DNA of 64,000 nucleotides from Phycisphaerales bacterium (GTDB taxonomy: Bacteria > Planctomycetota > Phycisphaerae > Phycisphaerales > SM1A02). The DNA lies in the NCBI GenBank assembly GCA_009691725.1, contig SIAP01000004.1, positions 1 through 64,000 on the forward strand. The letters run 5' to 3'. Within the stretch, counting starts at the first letter, position 1. Every line of letters begins with the position of its first letter. Of this stretch, positions 1 to 7,421 are shown piece by piece. The notes beneath the pieces are model-generated. The model was not told the origin of the DNA, did no database searches, and saw only the letters and a list, made by a program, of their open reading frames with translations. Position numbers and translations under genes: made by a program.

Positions 1-231
1 GTGACTGGATGGGTTGATGAAGATCTTTCGATCGACGCGATTGTTCGCACCACCGGATTCGATCGCGCGCTGATCACGCGCTGGACAACCGCGATCGATC
101 GGGCCCATTACAAACGATTTCAAGCACCCATCATCCCCAAGCTCAGCGCGAGAGCATTCGGACCCGGTCGACGGATGCCTCTCGCCATGCGCTATCGGCT
201 GGTCGACGACTCGCCCGCCGACGGAAATTGA
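1..231 (+). CDS. nadE: NAD+ synthetase, C-terminal fragment (5' end outside window)
   Basis: Only the last 76 residues are present, and the frame is open to the left edge, so the gene starts before the window. NadE amidates nicotinic acid adenine dinucleotide to NAD+ in the cytoplasm. The visible part carries the typical NadE tail: a helical segment with IDRAHYKRFQAP, then the near-invariant SARAFGPGRRMPLA, which in the family closes the synthetase domain. Whether the missing part has the glutaminase (nitrilase) domain cannot be seen. The 3' end overlaps the convergent phosphatase gene by 89 bases. Confidence 0.85.
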   Translation: MTGWVDEDLSIDAIVRTTGFDRALITRWTTAIDRAHYKRFQAPIIPKLSARAFGPGRRMPLAMRYRLVDDSPADGN

Positions 232-919
232 ACTGCCTGCGCTGTCTGCTTGGAATCATGAGCAAGCGATCCGCGCCGATCTTGTAGGCCGTCAAGAATC
301 CGCCGTACACGCAGCCCGTATCAATCGCAGCCACAACCGCCCGCCCGCCGGGGCCGCGAAGGATCAGCGGACGGGCAAGCGGCTTGTGCCCAACGATCAA
401 GAGCCCATCGCGACCATCGTAATTCCACCACCAGTCATACTCATCTGCGGCCGACTTGATGGTCATCCGCATGCGCTGTGGGGTGCGACGAAATCCAAGT
501 TCGGGATCGACACCCGCGTGAACCGCCGTCCACACTGGATTGCGACCGCGAATGAATGGCGTGCGCATCGCTCGGCGCAACAGATCGAGCGCATCATCAA
601 GGAGGTCTGCGTCAGCAAGGATGTCCACCATCTCCGCAAGGCGCGGAGGCAGTCCCTCGGTTCTGCCATCGACGCCAGCGCGACGAATCGCCGCGAGCGC
701 GCGCTCTTCGTGATTCCCACAGACGATGTCAATCTTCACTCCAGCGCGTTGCCGCGCCAGAATCTCTTCGACCACAAGGTCCGGTCGTGGACCCTTTGTG
801 AGCAGATCACCAATGAGAACAATCCTGCAATCCCTGCCCCATTTCTGAAGTCGATCAAACATGCGCTGGAGTTCTTCTCCGCATCCGTGAATGTCTCCGA
901 CGACGACCGTGTCGCGCAT
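143..919 (-). CDS. Calcineurin-like metallophosphatase (PrpE/ApaH type)
   Basis: Predicted 258-residue cytoplasmic metallophosphoesterase. All five metal-site blocks of the family are visible: GDIHGC near residue 8, GDLLTKGP near 37, GNHEE near 68, VHAGVDP near 132 and VGHKP near 178. Enzymes of this kind hydrolyse diadenosine tetraphosphate or act as small protein phosphatases; the sequence alone does not choose between these. The open frame runs further upstream, but homology starts at the ATG at 919 (MRDTVVVGD), which is used here. The start lies only 21 bases from the divergent mutL start, so the two promoters must overlap or sit inside each other's coding sequence. The basic, arginine-rich tail reads into the convergent nadE gene. 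Confidence 0.85.
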   Translation of the reverse strand: MRDTVVVGDIHGCGEELQRMFDRLQKWGRDCRIVLIGDLLTKGPRPDLVVEEILARQRAGVKIDIVCGNHEERALAAIRRAGVDGRTEGLPPRLAEMVDILADADLLDDALDLLRRAMRTPFIRGRNPVWTAVHAGVDPELGFRRTPQRMRMTIKSAADEYDWWWNYDGRDGLLIVGHKPLARPLILRGPGGRAVVAAIDTGCVYGGFLTAYKIGADRLLMIPSRQRRQFNFRRRASRRPADSAWREASVDRVRMLSR

Positions 920-940
920 CCTCGTAGGATACTGGTGACG

Positions 941-2746
941 ATGCCAATTCGAACTCTCCCAACAGCACTGATTCATCAGATCGCTGCGGGCGAAGTGGTC
1001 GAGCGTCCGGCGAGCGTTGCCAAGGAGTTGATCGAGAATGCGCTCGATGCGGGAGCAAGTCGCATCGTGGTTCGGATCGAGGGCGGGGGAAGAGAGCGGC
1101 TTGAAGTCATCGACGATGGTGCCGGCATTCCACCCTTGGAATTGCCGCTTGCCCTCGCTGCGCATGCCACGAGCAAGATCGCCAGCAGTGCAGACCTGAA
1201 CGCAATCAACACGCTGGGGTTTCGTGGAGAAGCGCTTTGCGCGATTGCCTCCGTATCCCATGTCACCATCACATCAGCGCAGCGCGGCGCCAGGGAAGCA
1301 TGGTGCATCGAGTCGCGATTTGGAGAGATCACTCCCGCGCGACCAGCGTCGGGTGGGGTGGGAACCACCATCGAGATGCGTGGGCTCTTTGCCAATGTTC
1401 CGGCGCGGCGAAAGTTTTTGCGCAGTGATCCCGCAGAGGCAGCGCGCGTGACTGAAGTCGTGTGCAACGCCGCACTCGCTCATCCTCATGTCTCCTTTCG
1501 CCTTGAAAGCGGGGGACGATTGGTTCTGGACTTCGCCGCCGCGGCAGATGTGTTTGGGCGCATGGACGAGGTCTTTGGAGTGGTGATCGGAAGCGATCCG
1601 TTGGTGGTGGCAAGCGAAGCGATCACCGAAGAGGGGCACCACGCGCGTGTCACTGGCGTGATCTGCAGACCAGCACATATGCGCATGGCGAGCAGGACAC
1701 AACGCCTCTTCGTGAACTCCCGTCCCATCGTGGATCGTTCATTGATTCACGCAGTCCGGGAGGCATACAGAGGACTCGCTCCACCAGCGCTCCAACCCGT
1801 CTTCGCGATCTTCCTCGACGTCGACCCCGCGATGGTGGATGTGAATGTCCATCCCCAGAAGAGTGAAGTCAGGTGGCGCAGTCCCGCTGCGATGCACCGC
1901 CTGGTCTATCGCGCAGTTCAGGATGCACTGCGCAGTGCGAATCTTGCGACCGACGGCTCGGAGTTGCTGTCTTCACCGACCCACGAATCCAACGAGTCAC
2001 GCGAGCCACGCAACGGAACGAAGCCGATCGCAACACTCGATGTTGCCATGCTGCGGGATCATTCAGCTCAAGATCACTCGATTCCCACAACGCACGCTCG
2101 GCTGTTGCGATCGAGTGTCGCGAGTGACGCGCTCGTGGATTCGCCGGCGCCAGCGCGCGAGTTTCTCCAAGTGGATGACACATGGATCATCTTCGCGGAG
2201 GCTGGTTCGGTCGTCATCGTCGATCAGCATGCACTGCATGAACGGATCATGTTTGAGGAGATTCGAGTTCGCATCACCCAGGGCGACCTGATGTCGCAGC
2301 GGATGCTCGTTCCGGCAACGACCGATGTTGCGCCGGAGTCGCTCGCGCGACTTGAGATTCTTGCGCCGCTCTTTGCCAGATTGGGGATCGAAGCCACTGC
2401 GGCGGGTCCTCGATCGATCGCAGTCCACGCCTTCCCGGGGTTTCTCACCGCGCGTGGAGTGGACGCAGCGAGTTTCGTTGCGCGTGCGCTCGCAGACGAT
2501 GCGCTCGCGAGCCGATGTGAGTCAACCAACGATGGTTCGCTTCGAGAGGCTGCGCTCGCTGATGTCTTGGACATGATGGCGTGCAAGGCCGCCATCAAAG
2601 GGGGCGATCGACTCTCGCACGCCGAGATCTCGAGACTCCTCGATGCGCGCGAGTCGACCGATCGCGCGACGAACTGTCCGCATGGTCGTCCGACGTCGGT
2701 GCGAATTGCTTTGCAAGAGATCGAAAAGAAGTTCGGCCGGCGGTAA
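941..2746 (+). CDS. mutL: DNA mismatch repair protein MutL
   Basis: A 601-residue MutL. The N-terminal GHKL ATPase motifs are intact: ENALDAG (near 36), IDDGAGIP, HATSKI and GFRGEAL. MutL couples mismatch recognition by MutS to strand incision. The C-terminal domain has the metal-dependent nicking endonuclease motif DQHA-x2-E-x4-E (DQHALHERIMFEE, near residue 428) plus the ACKAAIKGG and CPHGRPT motifs (near 579) that complete the site in incision-competent MutL. This is therefore expected to be the self-nicking type found in MutH-less bacteria, unlike E. coli MutL. The ATG at 941 matches the conserved N terminus (IRTLPTALIHQIAAGEVV); the open frame extends upstream to 386 only as a shadow of the divergent phosphatase gene. 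Confidence 0.96.
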   Translation: MPIRTLPTALIHQIAAGEVVERPASVAKELIENALDAGASRIVVRIEGGGRERLEVIDDGAGIPPLELPLALAAHATSKIASSADLNAINTLGFRGEALCAIASVSHVTITSAQRGAREAWCIESRFGEITPARPASGGVGTTIEMRGLFANVPARRKFLRSDPAEAARVTEVVCNAALAHPHVSFRLESGGRLVLDFAAAADVFGRMDEVFGVVIGSDPLVVASEAITEEGHHARVTGVICRPAHMRMASRTQRLFVNSRPIVDRSLIHAVREAYRGLAPPALQPVFAIFLDVDPAMVDVNVHPQKSEVRWRSPAAMHRLVYRAVQDALRSANLATDGSELLSSPTHESNESREPRNGTKPIATLDVAMLRDHSAQDHSIPTTHARLLRSSVASDALVDSPAPAREFLQVDDTWIIFAEAGSVVIVDQHALHERIMFEEIRVRITQGDLMSQRMLVPATTDVAPESLARLEILAPLFARLGIEATAAGPRSIAVHAFPGFLTARGVDAASFVARALADDALASRCESTNDGSLREAALADVLDMMACKAAIKGGDRLSHAEISRLLDARESTDRATNCPHGRPTSVRIALQEIEKKFGRR

Positions 2747-2777
2747 CGCTCGCCTGAGGACCTCTCTAGCGTCGTCC

Positions 2778-3572
2778 TTATCGGGGGTCGTAGGCAGCGT
2801 CGTCGTCGCTGAGGAACCCATTCTTGGGCCAGCCGAGTGGAGATTCCAAGAGCGCCTCCACGCCGGGTTCGTTTGCATGCACGCCCTTGCATGATTGGCA
2901 CTCACCCCGCACATGCCCATCGAGCCATGCGACATTCGTACAACCCGTGTGACGAAACGCTTGCGCTCCGGCGTAGACAACGCCGAGGTCCATCTCGACG
3001 GTCGCACTCGGTGCACGCATGAACTTGTTCGCACCACCACTCCATCCGCCATCGCCAAACAGCGCCGTTTCCGCTGGTTGACGAATCTGCGCGGCGGAGA
3101 GTCCATGGCGCGCACTCTTCCATCCACATTGCCACTGTCCATCGGCGCCAATCGTCGGCCACGAGCCCTCCGCACCGATGTAGGTCGTGTTGTAATTGAA
3201 TCCTGTGTAGGGATCGTTCCCAAATGTGCTCCTCGCCAGAAAAGATGGGCACTGCTGCACTTGAAAGGGGTGATCGGTGAATGACCAGAGCGGACCTGGT
3301 TGAACGCCTCCACCTGCATCTTGGACAAAGTCCCACGCAACTGTTCGCACGCCCGCCGCAGTCAACTCGAAGAGAATTGCTGGCGGGAAGACGCCGCGAT
3401 TGACATTGGAGTAGGACTCTGCGGCAAGGGAGAGTTGCCGAAGACGTGATGCGCACTCTGCGCTTCGACTCGTGTCGCGCACCCCTGTGATCGTGGGGAG
3501 TGCGATTGAAAACAAGATCGTGACGATGCCTAGAGCAACCAGGACTTCCACAAGCGTGAATGCTCGGCGCAT
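2778..3572 (-). CDS. Prepilin-type N-methylation protein (type II secretion pseudopilin-like, DUF1559-like)
   Basis: A 264-residue protein beginning MRRAFTLVEVLVALG, a class III (prepilin) leader with Phe at +1 and Glu at +5 after a short basic n-region, followed by one hydrophobic helix. It should be processed by prepilin peptidase and inserted in the inner membrane or assembled into a pseudopilus. The body is a globular, Trp- and Cys-containing domain. A late NVAWLDGHV segment matches the H-x9-DG-like tail motif common in planctomycete pseudopilins, followed by a CQSCKG pair. The start at 3572 overlaps the stop of the upstream gene as TGATG, so the two are translationally coupled and both lie behind the cobalamin riboswitch. 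Role unknown; a part in surface assembly or B12 capture is inference from context. Confidence 0.85.
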   Translation of the reverse strand: MRRAFTLVEVLVALGIVTILFSIALPTITGVRDTSRSAECASRLRQLSLAAESYSNVNRGVFPPAILFELTAAGVRTVAWDFVQDAGGGVQPGPLWSFTDHPFQVQQCPSFLARSTFGNDPYTGFNYNTTYIGAEGSWPTIGADGQWQCGWKSARHGLSAAQIRQPAETALFGDGGWSGGANKFMRAPSATVEMDLGVVYAGAQAFRHTGCTNVAWLDGHVRGECQSCKGVHANEPGVEALLESPLGWPKNGFLSDDDAAYDPR

Positions 3573-4504
3573 CAGTTGCTCCATCCAGCGAGGACAGCCG
3601 TGAGGTCGGGACCATCCACAGTTCCGCTGCGATCGATGTCCGCCGACGAAGATGCGCTGCCAAACGCAGAGAGCACAGCAGCAAGATCGGCGCCATCGAC
3701 CGCACCATTTCCGTCGATGTCAGCGGGGTGAGTGAGTGGATTCACTCGCGAGACCGCATCAATCTCAACATTCGCAACAACGCCATTTCCAACCACGATG
3801 CGAATGGCGACCGCCTGCGCGATTCCGACAGAGGCAAGGTCGACGCCCGCTCCACCTGCTGCGCCGTCATAGAGTGCGACGAGCTCTTCGTACGACACGC
3901 CAGCAATCGCACTCATGCCAAGCGCGGGATCAACGGGCATGTGCGGATTCGTTGCGGTCAGACCAGCCGTGTTGGAATAGGGTTCGCAATCGACGTACCC
4001 CATGGTCGGGAACAGTCCATCGGCGAGAACCATCGGAATCGTCAACCACGTCGCGCCATCCTGCGTGACCTGAACCGTTCCACCATCGCTCGCGAGTCCG
4101 CTGACGACACCAGAGGGATACGCGCCATCTGTAAAGAACGAATTCCCAAAGATCAAGAAGTCGATGCCAAAGGGATTGCCCGCGTGATCGCGCAGTGGTG
4201 GGTTGAATCCGAGCGTCAACGCGCCACCCGCACCAATCGACACAACTTCGCTCGAGAGAAAGCAAGGCTGGAATGGAGTCGTTGCGCCAGGGTCGATCCC
4301 CTCGCCAGTCATGCGCTCGGGCGGTCCCAGAGCGACGAGCGGATTGGTGAATCCATTCGCAGGGTTGGTCCCCATCGAGTACGAGATCACACGCGATGCG
4401 AAGTCGCCTGCGCACACTGCGTCAGCGAGTGGTCCCAAGAGGGCAATCTGACCGAGCATCGAAGTGAACAACCAGAGCGTGGACAGTCGTGTGTGGGTTC
4501 GCAT
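3572..4504 (-). CDS. Secreted protein with C-terminal dockerin-like repeats, cobalamin-riboswitch controlled
   Basis: A 310-residue exported protein. Residues 1-32 form a signal peptide (basic n-region, long hydrophobic core, Ala-rich end). The body of about 210 residues is beta-rich, with conserved-looking stretches NPLVALGPPER, EVVSIGAGGALTLGF and NPFGIDFLIFGNSFF. From memory these resemble surface proteins encoded in bacterial B12-uptake loci; I cannot confirm the family by search. The last 55 residues hold two calcium-loop repeats, DIDGNGAVDGADL and DIDRSGTVDGPDL, each followed by AAVLSAFG or TAVLAGW, typical of dockerin-like tails in Phycisphaerae. No good Shine-Dalgarno precedes the ATG at 4504. 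It is the first gene after the B12 riboswitch and is coupled to the prepilin-like gene. Confidence 0.85.
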   Translation of the reverse strand: MRTHTRLSTLWLFTSMLGQIALLGPLADAVCAGDFASRVISYSMGTNPANGFTNPLVALGPPERMTGEGIDPGATTPFQPCFLSSEVVSIGAGGALTLGFNPPLRDHAGNPFGIDFLIFGNSFFTDGAYPSGVVSGLASDGGTVQVTQDGATWLTIPMVLADGLFPTMGYVDCEPYSNTAGLTATNPHMPVDPALGMSAIAGVSYEELVALYDGAAGGAGVDLASVGIAQAVAIRIVVGNGVVANVEIDAVSRVNPLTHPADIDGNGAVDGADLAAVLSAFGSASSSADIDRSGTVDGPDLTAVLAGWSN

Positions 4505-4544
4505 GTGAGTTGAGGGAACTTGATGTATGGAGCGTGGCGATCAC

Positions 4545-4578
4545 GCACCGAGCGCCCCAATCGCGTGGGTGGCGGTGC
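4545..4578 (-). promoter_or_regulatory. Hairpin in the riboswitch expression platform
   Basis: GCACCG and CGGTGC flank a GC-rich interior, forming a strong stem-loop just after the aptamer and about 40 bases before the start codon. There is no U run after it, so it is either a non-canonical terminator or an anti-anti-sequestering stem. Whether control acts on transcription or translation cannot be decided from sequence. Confidence 0.4.
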
Positions 4579-4585
4579 AAAGCGA

Positions 4586-4765
4586 AGGCAGGTTTTCCGA
4601 CTTCGGGCACCCGAATCTGTCTTCCCAGATCTTGCAGATGCAACATCCAGTGACATCTCTGATTCGGGCTATGGAGAATTGCTCCTCCACCCGTTACGGC
4701 GGCGCGTCCGTGGCGGAATTTCACCGCTTTCCCTCGCGAAGTCGTTGGAGCCAACCAACCACAGC
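4586..4765 (-). promoter_or_regulatory. Cobalamin (AdoCbl) riboswitch
   Basis: Read on the minus strand, the region contains the diagnostic B12-aptamer blocks in order: AGGGAA, then CGGTGAAATTCCGCCACGG (around 4710-4735), CCGCCGTAACGG, GTCACTGG (4647-4654, the B12-box equivalent of GCCACTGG), GGGAAGAC (4619-4626), and AGTCGGAAAACCTGCC at the 3' end (4587-4602). Spacing and order match the class I cobalamin fold. It lies 82 bases upstream of the secreted dockerin protein, with nothing else in between. The outer P1 limits are approximate. High cobalamin is expected to repress the two downstream genes. Confidence 0.93.
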
Positions 4766-4941
4766 GCGCCTCGGCGCACGAGTGCCGAGGGTCAATCACA
4801 GTGCCACGATACCAATTCCATATTGGCACATCGTTGCAAAGTCCACGAGACTGCGATACTTTTCCCCGTCCCGCCTCACTCGCCTCGCGTCGCATGGTTC
4901 GCACTCGCATGGTCCGATCTGACCACAGGAGCTGAATTCAA
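4766..4941. other. Intergenic region between the riboswitch leader and the divergent repeat-protein gene
   Basis: This should hold the minus-strand promoter of the riboswitch transcript and the plus-strand promoter of the gene at 4942. A perfect inverted repeat (CCTCGGC ... GCCGAGG, 4770-4791) lies just upstream of the aptamer on the minus strand. On the plus strand TTGCAA (4834-4839) and GATACT (4855-4860) form a weak promoter-like pair with only 15 bases between them. No convincing gene. Confidence 0.4.
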
Positions 4942-7215
4942 TTGTTCGATCAACTCTCCCGATCCTCCTTGGTCCTTTCCGCAATCATCATCAGTAGCGT
5001 CTTCAGTTGCATTGGGGGTGCTCCGTGCACTGCCGCCGCATCGAGGCAGGACGATCAAGCCACAGACACTCCCGTCGAAGAACCAGTGGCGGATGATTCC
5101 ACTGTGGACGAATCCGTCGAGCAGCCTGCGACTTCCGAGCAATCCCACCAGCTGGACATGGCACTGCACTACATCCTGATTGCCAAGCCAGAGTTGGTGC
5201 AGTCCACACTCACCGCGCTCTTTGACTCTGGAATCACGGACTCCCAACTCGCGAATCTGATTGATACGCGAGGATTGCGCGAACGGGTCGATCGTGCGTT
5301 GTCGCGCGGTCGAGGGCTCGCTGATGTCGGAGCGCTCGTGGAGGAGTTGGAGTCTCGCTTCCTTGCGGGAACGCGCATCACGAGTCGCAATGCGCACCGC
5401 ATCGAGGAGGCAGTTGCTGAACTCGGCGGAACAATGCGGCAGGAGATGGTGGCACGAACACGTCTCGTTTCATCAGGAGCGTTTGCGACGCCAGCTTTGT
5501 TGGCGACACTCGCGGATGGTCGAAACCCCAAGCTTTCGCGTGCGGCGCGTGGAGTGCTCATCGAGATCAAGCGTCTCGCCATCGCACCACTTTGTGCGGC
5601 ACTTCCACATCTTGATCCCTCGACCCAGCGACGCGTGTGCGAGATCCTTACCGAGATTGGCTATCCATCAAGTCAGGCGGTGCTGTTGGATCTTGCCGCC
5701 AATCCCTCGACCACCTCAGATGTTCGCGCTGCAGCGCAGCGGGCCTATGAAGCACTTGGAGGGACGTCGACTGACGCTTCGAGTCAGTACGCGGCGCTCG
5801 CACGACAATACTTCGACCAGGCGCCAGCCCTGATTCCCTATCCGCGCGATGCGGAAAACCCCGTGTGGCACCTCGATCCACTGCATGGTTTGGTTGGGGT
5901 CGAGATTCCGACATCGCTCTACTGCGAGACGATGGCAATGCAGTGCGCCACACGTGCGCTCACGCTTGATCCCTCATCCGAACTCGCGCTGGCGATCTAT
6001 GTGGCGTCTGATCTCCGCCGCGCCATCACCATGCGAGCGTTGGATTTCGACTCCTCGTCAGAGGGTCCTGCTGCGGATCTCATGGCGACCCAACACAGCG
6101 CCGCGTTCTTGGCAACCGCCAGTGGCTCACACATCGCGCAGTTGGCACTTGGGTACGCAATCGACGCGAGTGATGTCGCGCTCATTCGCGCTTGCATCGA
6201 AGCAGTTGCTGCCAACGCAAGTCCCAGCGCGCTCGTCACTCCCACTGGTGGTCGTGCGCCAATGATCGAGTGCCTGCTCTTCGCAGACAGACGCGTGCGT
6301 TTCGAGGCAGCGGCGGTGCTCGCCAATGCGCGTCCATCTCAGTCATTCCGTCAAGACGTGCTGGTGGTTCCGATCTTGACTGCGATGGTGCATTCCGTTG
6401 GGACACTCGGTGGGGTCATTGCGACCACCGAAGAGGACCGTCAAGCTCTCGCCCAGCGCATTGGCGGGTTGGGGGTGAGTGCGGTCACGACTGGTGCATC
6501 GATGAGTGAATTGGAAGCGACATTGAAACCAGGTCAGACATTGGATCTCGTTGTCTTGCAGGGATCGCATGAATCGGTGAGCGAGGCAATCCGTGCCATT
6601 CGGGTTTCGCGCTCCAGCGCGACCTCGCCCGTGGTGATCATGTCATCGGGTTCAGATGCTGCCGTGTATGCCGTGGAATATGAGAGCGACGCACGAGTTT
6701 CAGCTTTCTTGGCGAGTGCCTCCGATGATCAACTGGCGCGGTCGATCGAATCTGCGGTCGGTGCTGCGGGTGGTTTATCGATTTCCGACGAAGATCAGCA
6801 GCGATTCTCACAAATCGCAATCGATGCGCTGCGGCGAATTGCGGACTCATCGAGTCCAGCCTTCGAGATTCGTCATGCAGAGGCAGGATTGACGGTCGCG
6901 CTGGGAAGCGCATCAGGCGCGACCAAGTCGTCCATCGCAAGTGTGCTCGCCCTCGTACCCACGGCGACTGCGCAGCGAAGTCTGGCAGACGCCGCACTCT
7001 CGGCAAGCGGCGAGGATCAGGGAATGCTGTTCGTCGCGGTCGCCACGAGTGCGCGCTCGTTTGGGAACCTGCTTCAGCAACATCAACTCGATGCAATTCG
7101 GGCGTTCATCATGGATCCAACGGGCGGCGCAACCGATGGCGTGGGCCAAGCTTTCGGCGCACTCGGTCTCTCCAATGCAGATGTTGTCAGGCTCATCATT
7201 CCACTGCAGAAGTAG
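4942..7215 (+). CDS. Secreted HEAT-like repeat protein, planctomycete hypothetical
   Basis: A 757-residue protein. The TTG start at 4942 is preceded by AGGAG (4927-4931) with 10 bases spacing, and gives a plausible signal peptide or lipoprotein-like leader (LVLSAIIISSVFSCIGG). After an acidic, Pro/Glu/Thr-rich linker (about residues 35-70) the protein is almost entirely alpha-helical Ala/Leu-rich repeats resembling HEAT/armadillo scaffolds (for example LSRAARGVLIEIKRLAIAPL and VRFEAAAVLANARPS). A segment near residues 500-580 (VVLQGSHESVSEAIRAIR, SPVVIMSSG) looks like a receiver-type alpha/beta domain lacking clear phosphorylation residues. No enzymatic motif was recognised. Probably a periplasmic scaffold or quality-control protein; function unknown. 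Confidence 0.75.
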   Translation: MFDQLSRSSLVLSAIIISSVFSCIGGAPCTAAASRQDDQATDTPVEEPVADDSTVDESVEQPATSEQSHQLDMALHYILIAKPELVQSTLTALFDSGITDSQLANLIDTRGLRERVDRALSRGRGLADVGALVEELESRFLAGTRITSRNAHRIEEAVAELGGTMRQEMVARTRLVSSGAFATPALLATLADGRNPKLSRAARGVLIEIKRLAIAPLCAALPHLDPSTQRRVCEILTEIGYPSSQAVLLDLAANPSTTSDVRAAAQRAYEALGGTSTDASSQYAALARQYFDQAPALIPYPRDAENPVWHLDPLHGLVGVEIPTSLYCETMAMQCATRALTLDPSSELALAIYVASDLRRAITMRALDFDSSSEGPAADLMATQHSAAFLATASGSHIAQLALGYAIDASDVALIRACIEAVAANASPSALVTPTGGRAPMIECLLFADRRVRFEAAAVLANARPSQSFRQDVLVVPILTAMVHSVGTLGGVIATTEEDRQALAQRIGGLGVSAVTTGASMSELEATLKPGQTLDLVVLQGSHESVSEAIRAIRVSRSSATSPVVIMSSGSDAAVYAVEYESDARVSAFLASASDDQLARSIESAVGAAGGLSISDEDQQRFSQIAIDALRRIADSSSPAFEIRHAEAGLTVALGSASGATKSSIASVLALVPTATAQRSLADAALSASGEDQGMLFVAVATSARSFGNLLQQHQLDAIRAFIMDPTGGATDGVGQAFGALGLSNADVVRLIIPLQK

Positions 7216-7285
7216 GAGTGGGGAAGGGCGAAACGTGTCATCGAGCGTGCTCGTTACACTTCTGCCCCGTCAGTGTGCGCATCAC

Positions 7286-7357
7286 GCCACCCTAGCTCAG
7301 TGGTAGAGCAATGCTTTCGTAAAGCATAGGTCGTGGGTTCGAGTCCCATGGGTGGCT
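7286..7357 (+). tRNA. tRNA-Thr(CGU)
   Basis: 72-base cloverleaf: acceptor stem GCCACCC paired with GGGTGGC, D-loop AGCTCAGTGGTAGAGC, anticodon stem ATGCT/AGCAT around loop TTCGTAA (anticodon CGT, Thr ACG codons), and T-arm GTGGG-TTCGAGT-CCCAT. Discriminator T, as usual for bacterial tRNA-Thr. CCA is not encoded. A -10-like TACACT lies at 7255-7260. Confidence 0.95.
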
Positions 7358-7421
7358 TTCGTCAGTCCTCCCCAATCGCGCTCCCGATGGCACGCCCGAT
7401 CACTGCATGACGAGCGGGAGC

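Noticed and set aside
3560-4513. Plus-strand open frame covering the secreted dockerin gene
   Set aside because: The minus-strand protein has signal peptide and calcium repeats; the plus frame is Arg-rich shadow.
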